A stretch of 64,000 nt of DNA, from the NCBI GenBank assembly GCA_032717465.1, contig CM064632.1:29868926-29932925 (forward strand), in the 5' to 3' direction. Position numbers and translations under genes: made by a program. The first letter of the stretch is position 1. Each line of letters opens with the position of its first letter. Under the pieces are notes generated by a model, which saw only the letters and a program-made list of their open reading frames with translations, did no database searches and was not told the origin of the DNA. The DNA is from Coenobita brevimanus. Taxonomy: Eukaryota > Arthropoda > Malacostraca > Decapoda > Coenobitidae. Below are positions 11,740 through 23,366 of this stretch, one piece after another.

Positions 11740-14018
11740 CTATCCTCTGGACAAAACATCAGCCAGGATATTTTCTTTTCCTTTTATGTGGTTAATATCC
11801 AAATTGTACTTTTGCATTTCTAAACTTCATCTTAAAATCCTTTGGTTCTTCCCACTCATCTTTGCTATGAAAGTTAAAGGATTATGGTCAGTATAGATCT
11901 TCACAGGTTCTCGAGCAGGATATAAGTAGACTTCAAAGTGTCTCAGGGCTAGCATCAGAGCTAATGCCTCTTTCTCTATTGTAGAATAATTTTTTCTGGT
12001 GCTTATTGAATTTCTTAGAGAAATAACACACTGGGTGATCAATACCCCTGCTGTCTGTCTGACATAACACTGCTCCTGCACCAGCATCACTGGCATCAAC
12101 ATCAAGTATAAATCCCTTATCAAAATCAGGAGAGCTAAGAATGGGTGAGGATACCAGCATAGCTTTGATTGTCTTGAATGACTTTTCACAAGATTCTGAC
12201 CAAATGAACTTTACATTTTTCCTTAATAAATCAGTTAATGGAGCAACTACATCTGAAAAATTCTTAACAAATCTTCTGTAATAACCAGCCATGCCAAGAA
12301 ACCTCATCACCTCTCTCTTCGACTTTGGTACTGGAAACTTGTCAATGGCATCAATCTTGCAATTTAGAGGAATTACTTGACCTTGACCCACCATATATCC
12401 CAGGTAGGTGACCCGCGCATGGGCAAAGTCACTCTTTGCAAGGTTTACCGTTAGGTTTGCTTCCTTGAGCCTCTCAAACAGCGCCTGCAGCCTCACCAGG
12501 TGATCATCCCAGGTCTCGCTGTAGATTATTATATCATCCAGATATGCTCTACATCCATCTAACCCCGACGTTAGACCATTAATTAGACGCTGGAAGGTGG
12601 CAGGCGCGGTTTTCAAACCAAAAGGCATTACACAATACTGAAAGAGTCCATCTGGAGTCACAAACGCAGATATTTCTCTTGCCCTTTCTGTCAGGGGAAT
12701 CTGCCAATAGCCCTTCAGCAGGTCCACCTTAGTTACATACCTTGCCTTGCCAACTTGGTCAATACAGTCATCAATACGTGGTATGGGATATGAATCATCT
12801 CTAGTCAAAGTATTCATTCTCCTGAAATCCGTGCAGAACCTAATCCCACCATCAGACTTAAGTACCAGTATACATGGTGAACTCCAACCACTTACACTTT
12901 GCTCTATAATCCCGTTTTCTAACATGTACTGGACTTCATCCCTTAACTGATTATGCTTAGTAGGATTAATTCTGTACTGATGCTGCTTCACAGGACTATT
13001 TTTGCCAACATCAATATCATAAATTAAATTTGTGTGACCTCGAACATCAGAAAACAGGCAAGCAAAGTCTGATATTAATGTAGCCAGCTGCTGCTGTTTA
13101 GTTAAATCCAAGTGTCCAAGTTTTTCTTGTAGATTATTTAGTATGTCTGAATTAACTAACTTGGAGTGAGTGTAACATTAGCTAAGAGGATCATCTTTCT
13201 CATCTCCATCATCAGTCACATCCCTTTTTACATCATGAAGCATGATTACATCTTTACAGTTTTCAACAGGCTCTTCACCTCTACGTTCTATATATTTCTT
13301 TATCTGGTTGATATGACAGAGCCTTGACTCTTTACGTTTATCCGGAGTTTTAACAATGTAATTGAGATCACTTAGCTTTTTCTCAATCACATAGGGTCCG
13401 AAATAGCGTGCCTTTTCAGGTGACTGCCCAGGGACGGGCAGGAAGACGAGTACCTTATCACCAGGTGAAAATGTTCGTGACTGAGCATCTTTGTCGTACC
13501 ACGTTTTCATCCGTCTCTGGGAGTCACAGAGGGTTCGCTCTTGCCAGCTCACACATCCTGTCGAGTTTCATGCGTGAAAGTCCATTACATGTTTTAACAC
13601 ATTAGTTTCAGAATCATCACTTAACCATTTCTCTTTTAACATCTTAAGTGGACCTCTCACTTCGTGCCCAAACACCAGCTCAAAACGGGCTAAAACCCCA
13701 GTGTATCCTGCACCGATTCCCTGACTGCAAACAACAATAATGGAATCATTTCATCCCACTGATCATCCTTCTCATGGCAACAAATTCGCACCATATTCTT
13801 TAGCGTTTGGTGGAACCTTTCCAACGCACCCTTATGGAGCAATTCTTCATCCACCATATAGCTCTGATCAATTCATTCCTAATTTGAAATTTATACCAAC
13901 TTTTCCTTACACTAAAATCCAACTTTTCAAAAGCAATTTTAAGTAAGTCTGCCTTCTTCAAATCAATTAAAATCTCCAACTGTAGGTGACTGAGGAATTG
14001 CTCAGCATCAAAAATCAT
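11740..14018 (-). pseudogene. Gypsy gag-fragment / integrase C-terminus / RT / RNase H remnant (left arm)
   Basis: From the start codon at 14018 a short gag N-terminus (DAEQFLSHLQ, LDFSVRKSWYKFQIRNEL) shifts frame where it meets integrase sequence near 13860. The integrase C-terminal GPY/F-like module (ARYFGPYVIEKKLSDLNYIV) lies near 13370-13430 and RT plus RNase H follow in a 392-codon frame ending at 11933, containing CTDFRRMN, MPFGLKTAPATFQ and YLDD. The frame then breaks within RNase H (shift near 12000) and again at a stop replacing Trp before LEMQ near 11825. Unlike the right copy it is unbroken across the YLDD region. Not functional. Confidence 0.88.
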
Positions 14019-14137
14019 TTTGAAGAGTTACTAATACCTTTCTTTAAAATATTAATACACATTAGATCAACACACAATTAAAACAGTGCAATAAAGTAGC
14101 AAAAGGAGCAAAAGGATCCCGGACAGGCCCCCAATTT

Positions 14138-14777
14138 TGTCACGTAGCTTTAGTTCTGAGCAGACACCGGCTGATCCCGGAACAAGGTGCGTAACAGAAC
14201 CCACAAAACAAATCTAGTATCAAATCTCATTGGTTAGGGAATCCTTGTGTTCCTTTTCCTTCAGAGCTACATTAAAAATCCTCATTCCCTAAAACCTGTA
14301 TTTACTTTCACCAACACTATTTACCACAATAAAGCATGAATCACACTACATACTGAATAATAAACATAACATAGAAATATACAAAGTTCTGCTATATGGG
14401 TCAAAGCAGATAATATCACTCACAAATACAGATAAATATATATATTGATGTAAAACCACAACCCGGTCTCCCGCCGACCACCGACAAGCCCTCGTCACCC
14501 TCTACCTTCACAGTCCAAGGTAGTTCTTCACATTCCCTCTTCACCAACTCCCACTACAAATCTGTTTAGAATTCGAATGAGTCCGAATCCTCAAGCTCCT
14601 GGATCCACAACCCTTGTCAACATAGCAAGTGTGCTGCAGCATTTGGTCCAGTCGTTCGGTCTTTGTCCCAAACAGCATTCCGAGATCGCTAGTGAAGGTG
14701 GTGACATTACATGTAAAGATCAGGCACTTGTAGGTGGTCGGGTGAGCCGTGCCCGTGTCATTGCCACCCACGTAACA
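14138..14777 (-). repeat. 5' LTR of the left-arm Gypsy element
   Basis: About 640 bp, a little longer than its partners because of several 1-4 base insertions. Downstream in the element, the primer-binding site lies at about 14116-14133 on the minus strand. Confidence 0.92.
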
Positions 14778-15345
14778 GTGATTACTCCATCACGGGTAAT
14801 ATATAGCAGGCATATTGTAAACTGGGGTTTAACAGAGAAGTGTACAAGAAGAGGAGGATGTCGTATTACCTATTATATGCCTCGCCTAGAACTGCATTCC
14901 GGCTGCCTTCTCACTTCAAGTATGACCCAAGTGTCCCCTCTGTAAATCCACGAAGAGAGAAGGGGTGATGGAGGAGGGAGGGAAGAAAGATTGGCAGTAC
15001 GTGAGGAAGGCAAGGGAGGAAAGGGGAGGGGGAGTGTAAAAGCAGTATCAGACAAGTTTGTAAGTGGAGAAGAGGATGAAGGTAAGAGAGTAGGTCTCTG
15101 GTACTTTAAACAAAATGAGGTGGGTAGGTAATAAGGTAAACAGTAAGGGTAGGTAGGTAGCAGGTTGGCAGATAGTAGGATAAGTACTGTAGTTAGGGTA
15201 AGTAAGTAGACATGGGGGGAACTGGGGATCGGTGTAAGTACTGAAGGTAAGTAAGTGGGTAGGTAGATAGGCGGGTGGATAGTAAGGTAGGTACTGTAGG
15301 TAGGGGAAGTAGGCAAGTGGTGAATATATATAGAAGTAGGTACTG
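14778..15345. repeat. Unique sequence, then GTAG/GTAAG-rich simple repeat
   Basis: 14778-14940 is unique. From about 15070 the plus strand is a degenerate GTAGGTAGGTAG / AGTAAGTAG repeat. Minus-strand Thr/Tyr/Leu/Pro-rich frames across it are compositional. Confidence 0.6.
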
Positions 15346-15351
15346 AATGTG

Positions 15352-15356
15352 GATAT

Positions 15357-15421
<65 letters not shown>
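15352..15421. repeat. (GA)n and (GACA)n microsatellite
   Basis: AG-repeat block followed by about five GACA units. The right-arm partner is at about 22740-22800. Confidence 0.95.
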
Positions 15422-15422
<1 letters not shown>

Positions 15423-15699
15423 TGAAAGAAATGGAGCAGAAAAGATAACAGACTTGAAGGAAAGAATTGGGTGCTTAACTACAGTTCATTTTTCTTCTGA
15501 CGGAACTGGGCAATCTCCCACAATTTTACCAGTCGTCGTTGCATGAAATCCGATGAGCCATGGTTAAAGAGGTAGGAATGAGTCTCCTTAGTTACTAATG
15601 AATCGACCCCTTCAGTTCAGTCTGACTACACTTAGCATTCAACTCAGCTGCAGGGGACTGAGGGGATTATTTTCAAGTTAAAACAAACGTAATAGAGTA

Positions 15700-15800
15700 A
15701 ACTTGTATACTGATTGTTCTTTCTCTCCCCACAGGTAAATACTGGTTTTGCTCTTACCTGTGGCTGGGTGCCATTGTGGCATTGTACTGAACTCATTTTT
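15700..15800 (+). repeat. Dispersed repeat with juxtaposed splice-like sites
   Basis: At 15711-15740 a pyrimidine tract (TTGTTCTTTCTCTCCCCACAG) is directly followed by GTAAAT. The block is related to 61118-61240, sharing the order pyrimidine tract, CAG/GTAA, TACTG, a CTG-rich linker and GTACTGAA. It is present in the right arm at about 22380-22456. Splicing activity is not shown by the sequence. Confidence 0.5.
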
Positions 15801-16031
15801 TTTTTTTTCACGTGTCAGATTGTATAATAGTGTGTGGTTTGTAGAAGATGAAGAGGTAAACCATGGATAGTGTATTCTCTCGAGGTTGCAGACTTTGGAG
15901 AACTTTTCTCTTGGGTGTGTGTTTTTTAAGCTCGGTTTTGTTTTCTGTACTCTCTTGGTCCTTTTACTGCCGATGTAGGGTGGTATAAGCATTGTAAAAG
16001 TTAATATTCAAATGTTATATTTCACGAATAA

Positions 16032-16242
16032 ATTATGGTTCTTTTCCATCTTAACTTGGCCCAGGTTTTCGTCTTTTCGTAGCGTATTTCACGGAGCTTA
16101 GTGGCGAGGAAAGACGCAACTCTTCACCCTTTCCATAGCACTCCTTTGTGACTAGCATCATGTTGCAAGTGTTAATCTATTACTAAAAGTCATCATTCCA
16201 AGCTGGAGAGATGGGCAGTTTCAACCCAAGTTAGAATAAAGG
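16032..16242. repeat. Foldback repeat, family 3, with a family 2 half beside it
   Basis: Starts TCTTAACTTGGCCCAGG and ends CAACCCAAGTTAGAATAAAG, an imperfect terminal inverted repeat; the interior has TTTGTGACTAGCATCATGTT and GTGTTAATCTATTACT. Immediately after, 16243-16290 carries one inverted end of family 2 (AAGGAAGAAGTGCAAGGGAC, then GACTAGAATACG). Confidence 0.75.
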
Positions 16243-16400
16243 AGTATAGTAAGGAAGAAGTGCAAGGGACTTCCTTAGCTGACTAGAATACGATATAAAG
16301 CACCTGGTTGAAGGACAGGGTGGTGGTGTGTGCAGTAATGTAGTGTTGGATATCGTTGTCCTGTTTGCCATCTCTTTGCTCGTCCCTTTTTCATTTACTC

Positions 16401-16500
16401 NNNNNNNNNNNNNNNNNNNNNNNNNNNNNNNNNNNNNNNNNNNNNNNNNNNNNNNNNNNNNNNNNNNNNNNNNNNNNNNNNNNNNNNNNNNNNNNNNNNN
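16401..16500. other. Assembly gap of 100 Ns
   Basis: Exactly 100 consecutive Ns. This is a conventional scaffolding placeholder and does not measure a real distance. The sequence before it (ending 16400) is the reverse complement of DNA starting at 21778; the sequence after it (16501 on) is not a continuation of the left arm, so two contigs were joined here. Confidence 0.99.
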
Positions 16501-17586
16501 TGTCGCCCTGTCACTAATACGCCCATTAGTGTCTCCTGCTGATGTTGTGTTACTGCTTAATATTTTACCAACATATCACAGAAGGTGGGGATCGGTGTTT
16601 AATTACCTGCTGACGTTTGAGAGCTGCAGGGACCATATCTTTGCTGGAGGTTATATCTATGAGCTAAAGATCATCTCCGTTAACCAGGTGACAACCACAG
16701 ATATCTTAATATATCTTGCTAACCTCAGACGAGTTTACTCAGCTCAGAAGTAGCCACTCGTCGTCTCAGGATTAAAAACAGCCTCCGGTAACTCTTTGAT
16801 GACGAAAGAACTCAGTTATTTTATTCTTGCTACCAACAAACGATCTCATCATCCTACTAAGAATGGAATCTTGTCCAAGTTTAGAATTATATTTGGAAAT
16901 GGTCGATCCTAATGCTGACAAGAGAAACTATCGAGTGGAAGCAGTTAACGTTGTCAAAATTTCTTACACACGAGGAAGTTTCGAATTTGTTTCTTGCAAT
17001 ATTTAACTATTTTACTCGGTTCAAGAGATATTATCGATCTAGACAGATATGTAACAACCTTCACTAACCCCTTCACTACCAGGGTCTGTTCTAAGTTCAT
17101 TTAGATGGTCTGGTCGCAGCAAGGAAAATCTCCCTTAAAAACAGTATGGAGATTACAAGACAGAATAACTTAAAAGGAAGTCATTGTTAAAAACTGCACT
17201 AAAAAAAGCGGTCAGTCCTAATTTCGACACCAATTGCAAAGTGTGAGCAATTACGCTTAAGGCAACTTTGTCGTGCTAAAAAAAAATAAAAATAAATTAA
17301 AAAAAAAATAAAAAAAAAATAAAATGACGACGCCTTTCTTTCATTTTCTTGTATGATCTTGCTACTACAGTTATCTTACTGACTGTTGAATTTTGACTGG
17401 ACAGTGAAAAGATCCCTTACGTAGACGATCCACTGTGACAAGTGGAAAGGTTGGGTCGGAGAGAGACACAGGTTAGAGCCTGAATTCTTTATGTTCTCTA
17501 ACGTTTCGGGCTACACAGAAAAAAAAAAAAAATCTCTGAAGATGAGTTCCGTGTAGATCGAAACCGCTTTCTATTGTCAGACGCCT
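16501..17586. other. Non-coding spacer with degenerate foldback half-sites
   Basis: First sequence of the second contig. Family 1 half-sites appear at about 16724-16742 (CTCAGACGAGTTTACTCAG) and 16818-16850 (TTATTCTTGCTACCAACAAA). 17278-17325 is an A-rich run. No gene found. Confidence 0.45.
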
Positions 17587-18056
17587 TAATCCCGTAAGGG
17601 GTGGCCACAAACAAATCGCCTCCATGTCATTTCACTGCCCTGCTCCCAGCTCACACCCCCCTCTCTCATATACCTCTCCATTCCATCCCTCCACCTCATC
17701 CTTGGCCTCCCCCTCCCTCCACCTCACTCACATACACTCTCCTCGTCAGTCTCTCGCTCTCCATCCTCTCCACATGGCCAAACCACCTCAATGTGTTTCT
17801 CCTAACGCTTCCTATTACATCCATATCACACCACAACGCTCCTTTATTTCCTCATTTGTTAGTCTGTCTCTCCATGTAACTCCACAAGCTCCTCTCAAAT
17901 AACTCATTTCCACTGCTCTCACTCTTTACTTGTGTCCTTCCAACATGGTTCAAGCTTCACTTGCATACGTTAGAGTTGGTAACACAATACTGTCAAGCAG
18001 TAACTTTTTCACTTCCATGTTCACTTCCCTGTTTCTTATCACTGCTTTCAAAGAAT
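17587..18056 (-). pseudogene. Degraded LINE (RTE-like) reverse transcriptase C-terminal fragment
   Basis: Hidden in pyrimidine-rich DNA. Read on the minus strand from about 18056: VIRNREVNMEVKKLLLDSIV, LPTLTYASEA, a TGA in place of the expected Trp, then EMSYLRGACGVTWRDRLTNE, a frame break, RWFGHVERMESERLTRRVYV, and a C-terminal WRRFVCGHPLRD followed by a stop at 17587-17589. The motif order (PTLTYASE, YLRGACG, RWFGHVERM) is that of the post-catalytic C-terminus of RTE-like non-LTR elements such as the one at 46848-47935, but it is clearly a different subfamily. Both frames are broken, so it is a fossil. Family assignment rests on recalled motifs. Confidence 0.75.
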
Positions 18057-18064
18057 GAAATGTT

Positions 18065-18095
<31 letters not shown>

Positions 18096-18660
18096 CAAGC
18101 TGTAACCCTCTCACACCCAGCCTTTCCACCTCCAGTTACGATGGGGTGATGGAAGGTTTTATCCCACCCACAAAATTCCTAGTCTCTCTAAATATAAAGA
18201 AAAGTAGCATGATGATAGCAAGGTTAAATTCAGTGAACAAAACAGCATGGCGATAGGAAGAATGAAATAAGAGGAAAAAAAAAACAGTCAGTGCTAATTA
18301 CTAACAGATCAAGTAGAAAACCCTGGCGATTACTGAAGGGATTCAATTTTCAATACAATGATGCAGTTCTTGCTACCTACAGACGACTTTATTCAGTTTA
18401 GGAGAGCTGACAAAGAAGGAAAGAATTACTGATGACTTGAATATCTAATACATCCAGTTCAAAGTGCCTAGGTTGAATAAAAGCGGATAATTTTGGCATA
18501 AACAAATCGCAACACAACACTGTGCTTTTCATTAGTAACAATCGTGTCAAGTTGCAGACAATGATGTAAATGTAGCAAGAATAAGCTAAAAGAAATCACA
18601 TCTTTTATCATTATTCAGTCAATACTAATTTCGCAAAAAGAAAAAGCATTTTGTTACGAC
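18057..18660. other. Non-coding
   Basis: Short (GA)n at 18064-18093. A family 1 half-site at about 18375-18400 (CTACAGACGACTTTATTCAG). Nothing else recognised. Confidence 0.4.
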
Positions 18661-18671
18661 AATCTATCTTA

Positions 18672-18677
<6 letters not shown>

Positions 18678-18735
<58 letters not shown>

Positions 18736-18754
18736 GACCTGCATTACGGCAAGT

Positions 18755-18788
<34 letters not shown>
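18678..18788. repeat. (AC)n and poly-A tract
   Basis: (AC)n at 18678-18733 and an uninterrupted A run of about 30 at 18759-18788. Confidence 0.95.
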
Positions 18789-18789
<1 letters not shown>

Positions 18790-19044
18790 CGTGGAGCCAT
18801 TTCCTTCCAGCCTACTTTTTGCCGGGGTTAAAAGTTGGTGGCGGCAGGACTAACTAGCCGTGAAGTTGGAAGTGACCTGAATTACAAGACAAAACTGGGG
18901 CCAAGAGAAGCCATTTTTGATCCACTGAAGACTTGCGTTTCCCTTCCATGAATTCTACATGTCTTGCCGCCACAGCACTGAAGACTTCTGCACTCAATTT
19001 ACAACTCTTCACAGGCATTTTAGGTTTTAGTTGCTTTTACCACC

Positions 19045-19051
19045 ATCATGA

Positions 19052-19091
<40 letters not shown>

Positions 19092-19121
19092 CTTCACTAT
19101 TCTCATAACTGTTATTATCAC

Positions 19122-19157
<36 letters not shown>

Positions 19158-19187
19158 CTTCACTATTCTCATAACTGTTATTATCAC

Positions 19188-19226
<39 letters not shown>

Positions 19227-19290
19227 CATCAGTTATTATTATTATTATCATTACTGTAATTATTATTATTATTTTTTATTTCTTTATTTA
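19045..19290. repeat. (ATT)n array with a repeated linker
   Basis: Several (ATT)n blocks separated by two identical 33-bp linkers containing CTTCACTATTCTCATAACTG, so block plus linker was duplicated as a higher-order unit. Poly-Ile, poly-Asn and poly-Tyr frames here are the repeat read in different phases. Confidence 0.95.
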
Positions 19291-19369
19291 CTATCAACCT
19301 ACTATATTGTCTTTCAAGGGAATAGGCTATGATCAGCCTTCCCTTGCTTGTACTATATGATCGAAAATA

Positions 19370-19600
19370 TTTCATTCGTATCCAGGGAATTGAACCCACA
19401 GAAGAGCGCCATAAATAAATACATACTTAAAAGGGGTGGTTGGGGCTTATTGCTCACGTAATGCCACTCAGGGATGAGTGAGGTTGGTCACTCTCATCTT
19501 AAATGTCAGGACCAACTGCCTAGCCCCGGGCTCCTACGCTCCTAATGGGGCAACGTAGGATTGGATGATGGATGGATGGATGGATGAATAAATATATAAA
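19370..19600. repeat. Unclassified interspersed repeat with (GGAT)n tail
   Basis: On the minus strand 19376-19412 holds a box-B-like GGTTCAATTCCC, and 19430-19560 is GC-richer than its surroundings, with TAGCCCCGGGCTCCTACG, ending in a (GGAT)n run near 19560-19588. The simple-repeat tail is typical of the 3' end of a SINE or LINE. The two parts may be separate insertions. Confidence 0.4.
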
Positions 19601-19678
19601 TCAACTAATAAATAAATAAATGTATATATGATAAAAATGTATTACACATTGTTCTTAATTCTCACAAAACATTATATA

Positions 19679-19684
<6 letters not shown>

Positions 19685-19760
<76 letters not shown>
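19685..19760. repeat. (AT)n microsatellite
   Basis: About 76 bp of pure AT. Confidence 0.97.
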
Positions 19761-19762
<2 letters not shown>

Positions 19763-20399
19763 TTATTCTTTTTGCAGCAGTTCGTACATGCAAATCCCAA
19801 CAAGACTGCTAACATTTTCATAAGAAGGCAAGATGGTCTCCACACAGCTACAGAAGCTACACTAACATACTTCTGTGCAAATGACCATGATTAATGAAGA
19901 AATAAAAACACAGGACATCAAAATTTTCGTGTTTACATGGTACGACATCTGACTGTAAATCCCTCTAAGATATAACATAAAAAAATGACAAATGTTCCCG
20001 GCGTTATTGGCCTAAGGAAAAATTATGCCAAGTTTCCAGCGAACTGGCGAGGCAATAGAGGGATGACGCTAGGCAGAAAAAGCGTCCGGAAGGAAGGAAG
20101 AAACAGAGAAAATACAGCAACTGTTCACAATTTGGCATGAAGACCTAATAATCGGGAGAAATACCAGTTTTTAAATTCCAGGTTATGATGTAAATCAGTG
20201 CAGTTTATAACCGATTTTCTACGGTGGGTTTCTCTAAGCTGAACAAAACCATCTTTAAGTCAGACAGAAAAATAATCACAAGTTATAAATTCTCAGCCAC
20301 GATGGTAAGTATTTATATCCTGACGAAATCGACTAAAATTAGCATGGATAAAATAAAAAATTCATATTTAGCATGACATGGTATTTCCTTCCCCGATGA
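19761..20399. other. Non-coding, no feature seen
   Basis: AT-rich unique DNA. Weak family 1-like words (AACAAAACCATCTTTAAGTC near 20241) only. Confidence 0.3.
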
Positions 20400-20702
20400 T
20401 TATAGCTGTCAATTCAGTGTCACTCTCCTTCACCGCCTCCATCACAAGTCACTCAGTTAACCCTACACTCCCCCTATACCCAAGCACGACCCTCCACCTC
20501 AACCTTCCAGCTTGTTCCATTCCTTCACCCCCATCCCCCAATCTACTCCTTTCCCTTCCTACCATTCTTCTGCTCCATCTCATCCACATCCTCTCCACTC
20601 TCCAACAACCCTTCACCCCCGCATCGACCTCCAACGCCCCCGTTCTTTTCTACCTAAAACCCTCCCCTCATCTTTCTGTCTCGCTCCCTCCATCTTTTCC
20701 TT

Positions 20703-20745
<43 letters not shown>

Positions 20746-21080
20746 GTCCTTTCTTTCTCTTATTTTCTGTTCACTTATTCAACTTTCCACTCTCTTATCT
20801 CCCCTCCTCCTAACTTCATTTTTGTCTTCCTTTTGCTCTTCTCCCTTTTGTCCCTTTGTATTATTTCTTCATCTTCCCTCTTTGTATCTCTACCCTCCTC
20901 TTCTCCTCAATCTCCTTCTTTCTCTGTCTGACATCTTACCATCACTCTGTTTCTTTCATTTGCCTTCTTCTCTTTTAGCTTCCTAATTCTTTTCACTTTT
21001 ATCTCTTCCTCTCTATTATTCTCCCTTTTGTCTCTCTTATTCTCCTCTTCTCTCTCTCCCTCTCTCTCTCTCTCTCTACA
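20400..21080 (+). repeat. Pyrimidine-rich tract with (CT)n
   Basis: Plus strand is C/T-rich throughout, with (CT)n at 20707-20742 and 21047-21078. Ser/Pro/Leu-rich frames are compositional. Confidence 0.7.
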
Positions 21081-21169
21081 CTCCACAGCTAGCTCAGTTG
21101 GGAGTGGCGCGGCATTTCTCTATGGAGGAGGAGGAGGAAGTGGTTCTACTTCAAATCATTACAGAAAAT

Positions 21170-21777
21170 GGTTTAGAACTACCTATGGTAAAGGAACAAA
21201 AAAGGACAAAAGGAACGAAAGAGGGACGAGCAAACACAACGGAAAAGAAGCAAAAAAAAGAACGAAAATGGGACAAGCATGGGGAAAAAGACAAAGAGAA
21301 CGAAAATGAGACAAGCAAAGAGAACGAAAGAGGGAAAAGCAGAGTACAACAATGGGACTGTACAGGCAAAGGGAAGGAAATAGGGACAAGTAAAGGGAAC
21401 AAAAAAAAAAGGGGGGGGGGAACAGAGAACGAAAAAGAGACAAGCAAAGAGAACAAAAATGGGACAAGCAAAGAGAATAAAAAGGTACATGCAAACAGAG
21501 CGAAAAAGGTCCAAGCAAAAAGAACGAAAAAGATCCAAGCAAAAAGAACGAAAAAGATCCAAGCAAAAAGAACGAAAAAGATCCAAGCACAGAGAACGGA
21601 AACGGGACAAGCAGAGAGAAGGACAAAGGTACAGACAGTGAACGAAAAAGGGAGGGAAAGGGAACGCAAAAGGGATAAGCATGGAGAACGAAAGGGGGAC
21701 TAGCAGAGGGAACGAAAGGGGTCCAGGCAAAGGGAACGAAAGGGGTCCAGGCAAAGAGAACGAAAGAGGCACAAGCA
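21170..21777. repeat. 24-bp minisatellite (GAACGAAAAAGGGACAAGCA type)
   Basis: Some 25 variant copies of a 24-bp unit; the most regular stretch, 21500-21600, repeats AAGCAAAAAGAACGAAAAAG plus four bases. Because 24 is divisible by three, frames of 147 to 223 codons stay open on both strands (Lys/Glu/Asn repeats on plus, Phe/Leu/Ser/Cys on minus). The left contig stops at the equivalent of its last unit, so this array probably caused the assembly break. Confidence 0.93.
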
Positions 21778-21935
21778 GAGTAAATGAAAAAGGGACGAGC
21801 AAAGAGATGGCAAACAGGACAGCGATATCCAACACTACATTACTGCACACACCACCACCCTGTCCTTCAACCAGGTGCTTTATATCGTATTCTAGTCAGC
21901 TAAGGAGGTCCCTTGCACTTCTTCCTTACTATACT

Positions 21936-22146
21936 CCTTTAATTCTAACGGTTGAAACTGCCATCTCTCCAGCTTGAATGATGACTTTTAGTAATAGATT
22001 AACACTGCAACATGATGCTAGTCACAAAGGAGTGCTATGGAAAGGGTGAAGAGTTGCGTCTTTCCTCGCCACTGAGCTCCGTGAAATACGCTACGAAAAG
22101 ACGAAAACCTGGGCCAAGTTAAGATGAAAGAACCATAATTTATTCG
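21936..22146. repeat. Foldback repeat, family 3 (right arm)
   Basis: Partner of 16032-16242, with the family 2 half at about 21888-21935. Confidence 0.75.
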
Positions 22147-22379
22147 TGAATATAACATTTGAATATTAACTTTTACAATGCTTATACCACCTACATCGGC
22201 AGTAAAAGGACCAAGAGAGTACAGAAAACAAAACCGAGCTTAAAAAACACACACCCAAGAGAAAAGTTCTCCAAAGTCTGCAACCTCGAGAGAATACTAT
22301 CCATGGTTTACCTCTTCATCTTCTACAAACCACACACTATTATACAATCTGACACGTGAAAAAAAAAAAAAAAAATGAG

Positions 22380-22456
22380 TTCAGTACATGCCACAATGGC
22401 ACCCAGCCACAGGTAGGCAAACCAGTATTTACCTGTGGGGAGAGAAAGAACAATCA
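22380..22456 (-). repeat. Splice-like dispersed repeat (right arm)
   Basis: Minus-strand version of 15700-15800; the pyrimidine tract and CAG/GTAAAT junction lie at 22427-22456. Confidence 0.5.
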
Positions 22457-22737
22457 GTATACAAGTTTACTCTATTACGTTTGTTTTAACTTGAAAATAT
22501 CCCCAGTCCCCTGCAGCTGAGTTGAATGCTAAGTGTAGTCAGACTGAACTGAGGGGTCGATTCATTAGTAACTAAGGAGACTCATTCCTACCTCTTAACC
22601 ATGGCTCATCGGATTTCATGCAACGACGACTGGTAAAATTGTGGGAGTTGCCCAGTTCCGTCAGAAGAAAAATGAACTGTAGTTAAGCACCCAATTCTTT
22701 CCTTCAAGTCTGTTATCTTTCTGCTCCATTTCTTTCA

Positions 22738-22739
<2 letters not shown>

Positions 22740-22776
<37 letters not shown>

Positions 22777-23080
22777 GTCTCTCTCTCTCTCTCTCTCTCA
22801 TATCCACATTCAGTACCTACTTCTATATATATTCACCTGCCTACTTCCCTACCTACAGTACCTACCTTACTATCCACCCGCCTATCTACCTACCCACTTA
22901 CTTACCTTCAGTACTTATACCGATCCCCAGTTCCCCCCATGTCTACTTACTTACCTAACTACAGTACTTATCCTACTATCTGCCAACCTGCTACCTACCT
23001 ACCCATACTGTTTACCTTATTACCTACCCACCTCATTTTGTTTAAAGTACCGAGACCTACTCTCTTACCTTCATCCTCTT
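22740..23080. repeat. GACA/GA and CTAC-rich simple repeats (right arm)
   Basis: (GTCT)n and (CT)n at 22740-22800 followed by a degenerate CTACCTAC tract to about 23080; partner of 15070-15421. Confidence 0.8.
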
Positions 23081-23366
23081 CTCCATACAAACTTGTCTGA
23101 TACTGCTTTTACCTCCCCTCCCCTTTCCTCCCTTGCCTTCCTCACGTACTGCCAATCTTTCTTCCCTCCCTCCTCCATCACCCTTCTCTCTTCGTGGTTA
23201 CAGAGGGGACACTTGGGTCATACTTGAAGTGAGAAAGGCAGCCGGAATGCAGTTCTAGGCGAGGCATATAATAGGTAATACGACATCCTCCTCTTCTTGT
23301 ACACTTCTCTGTTAAACCCCAGTTTACAATATGCCTGCTATATATTACCCGTGATGGAGTACACAC

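Noticed and set aside
21098..21850. Long frames on both strands over the 24-bp minisatellite
   Set aside because: Unit length divisible by three keeps frames open on both strands; products are low-complexity strings without a unique domain.
23178..23366. Possible coding exon beside the 5' LTR of the arm element
   Set aside because: A short frame exists on each strand but neither has a recognisable domain, splice sites or strand-specific support.
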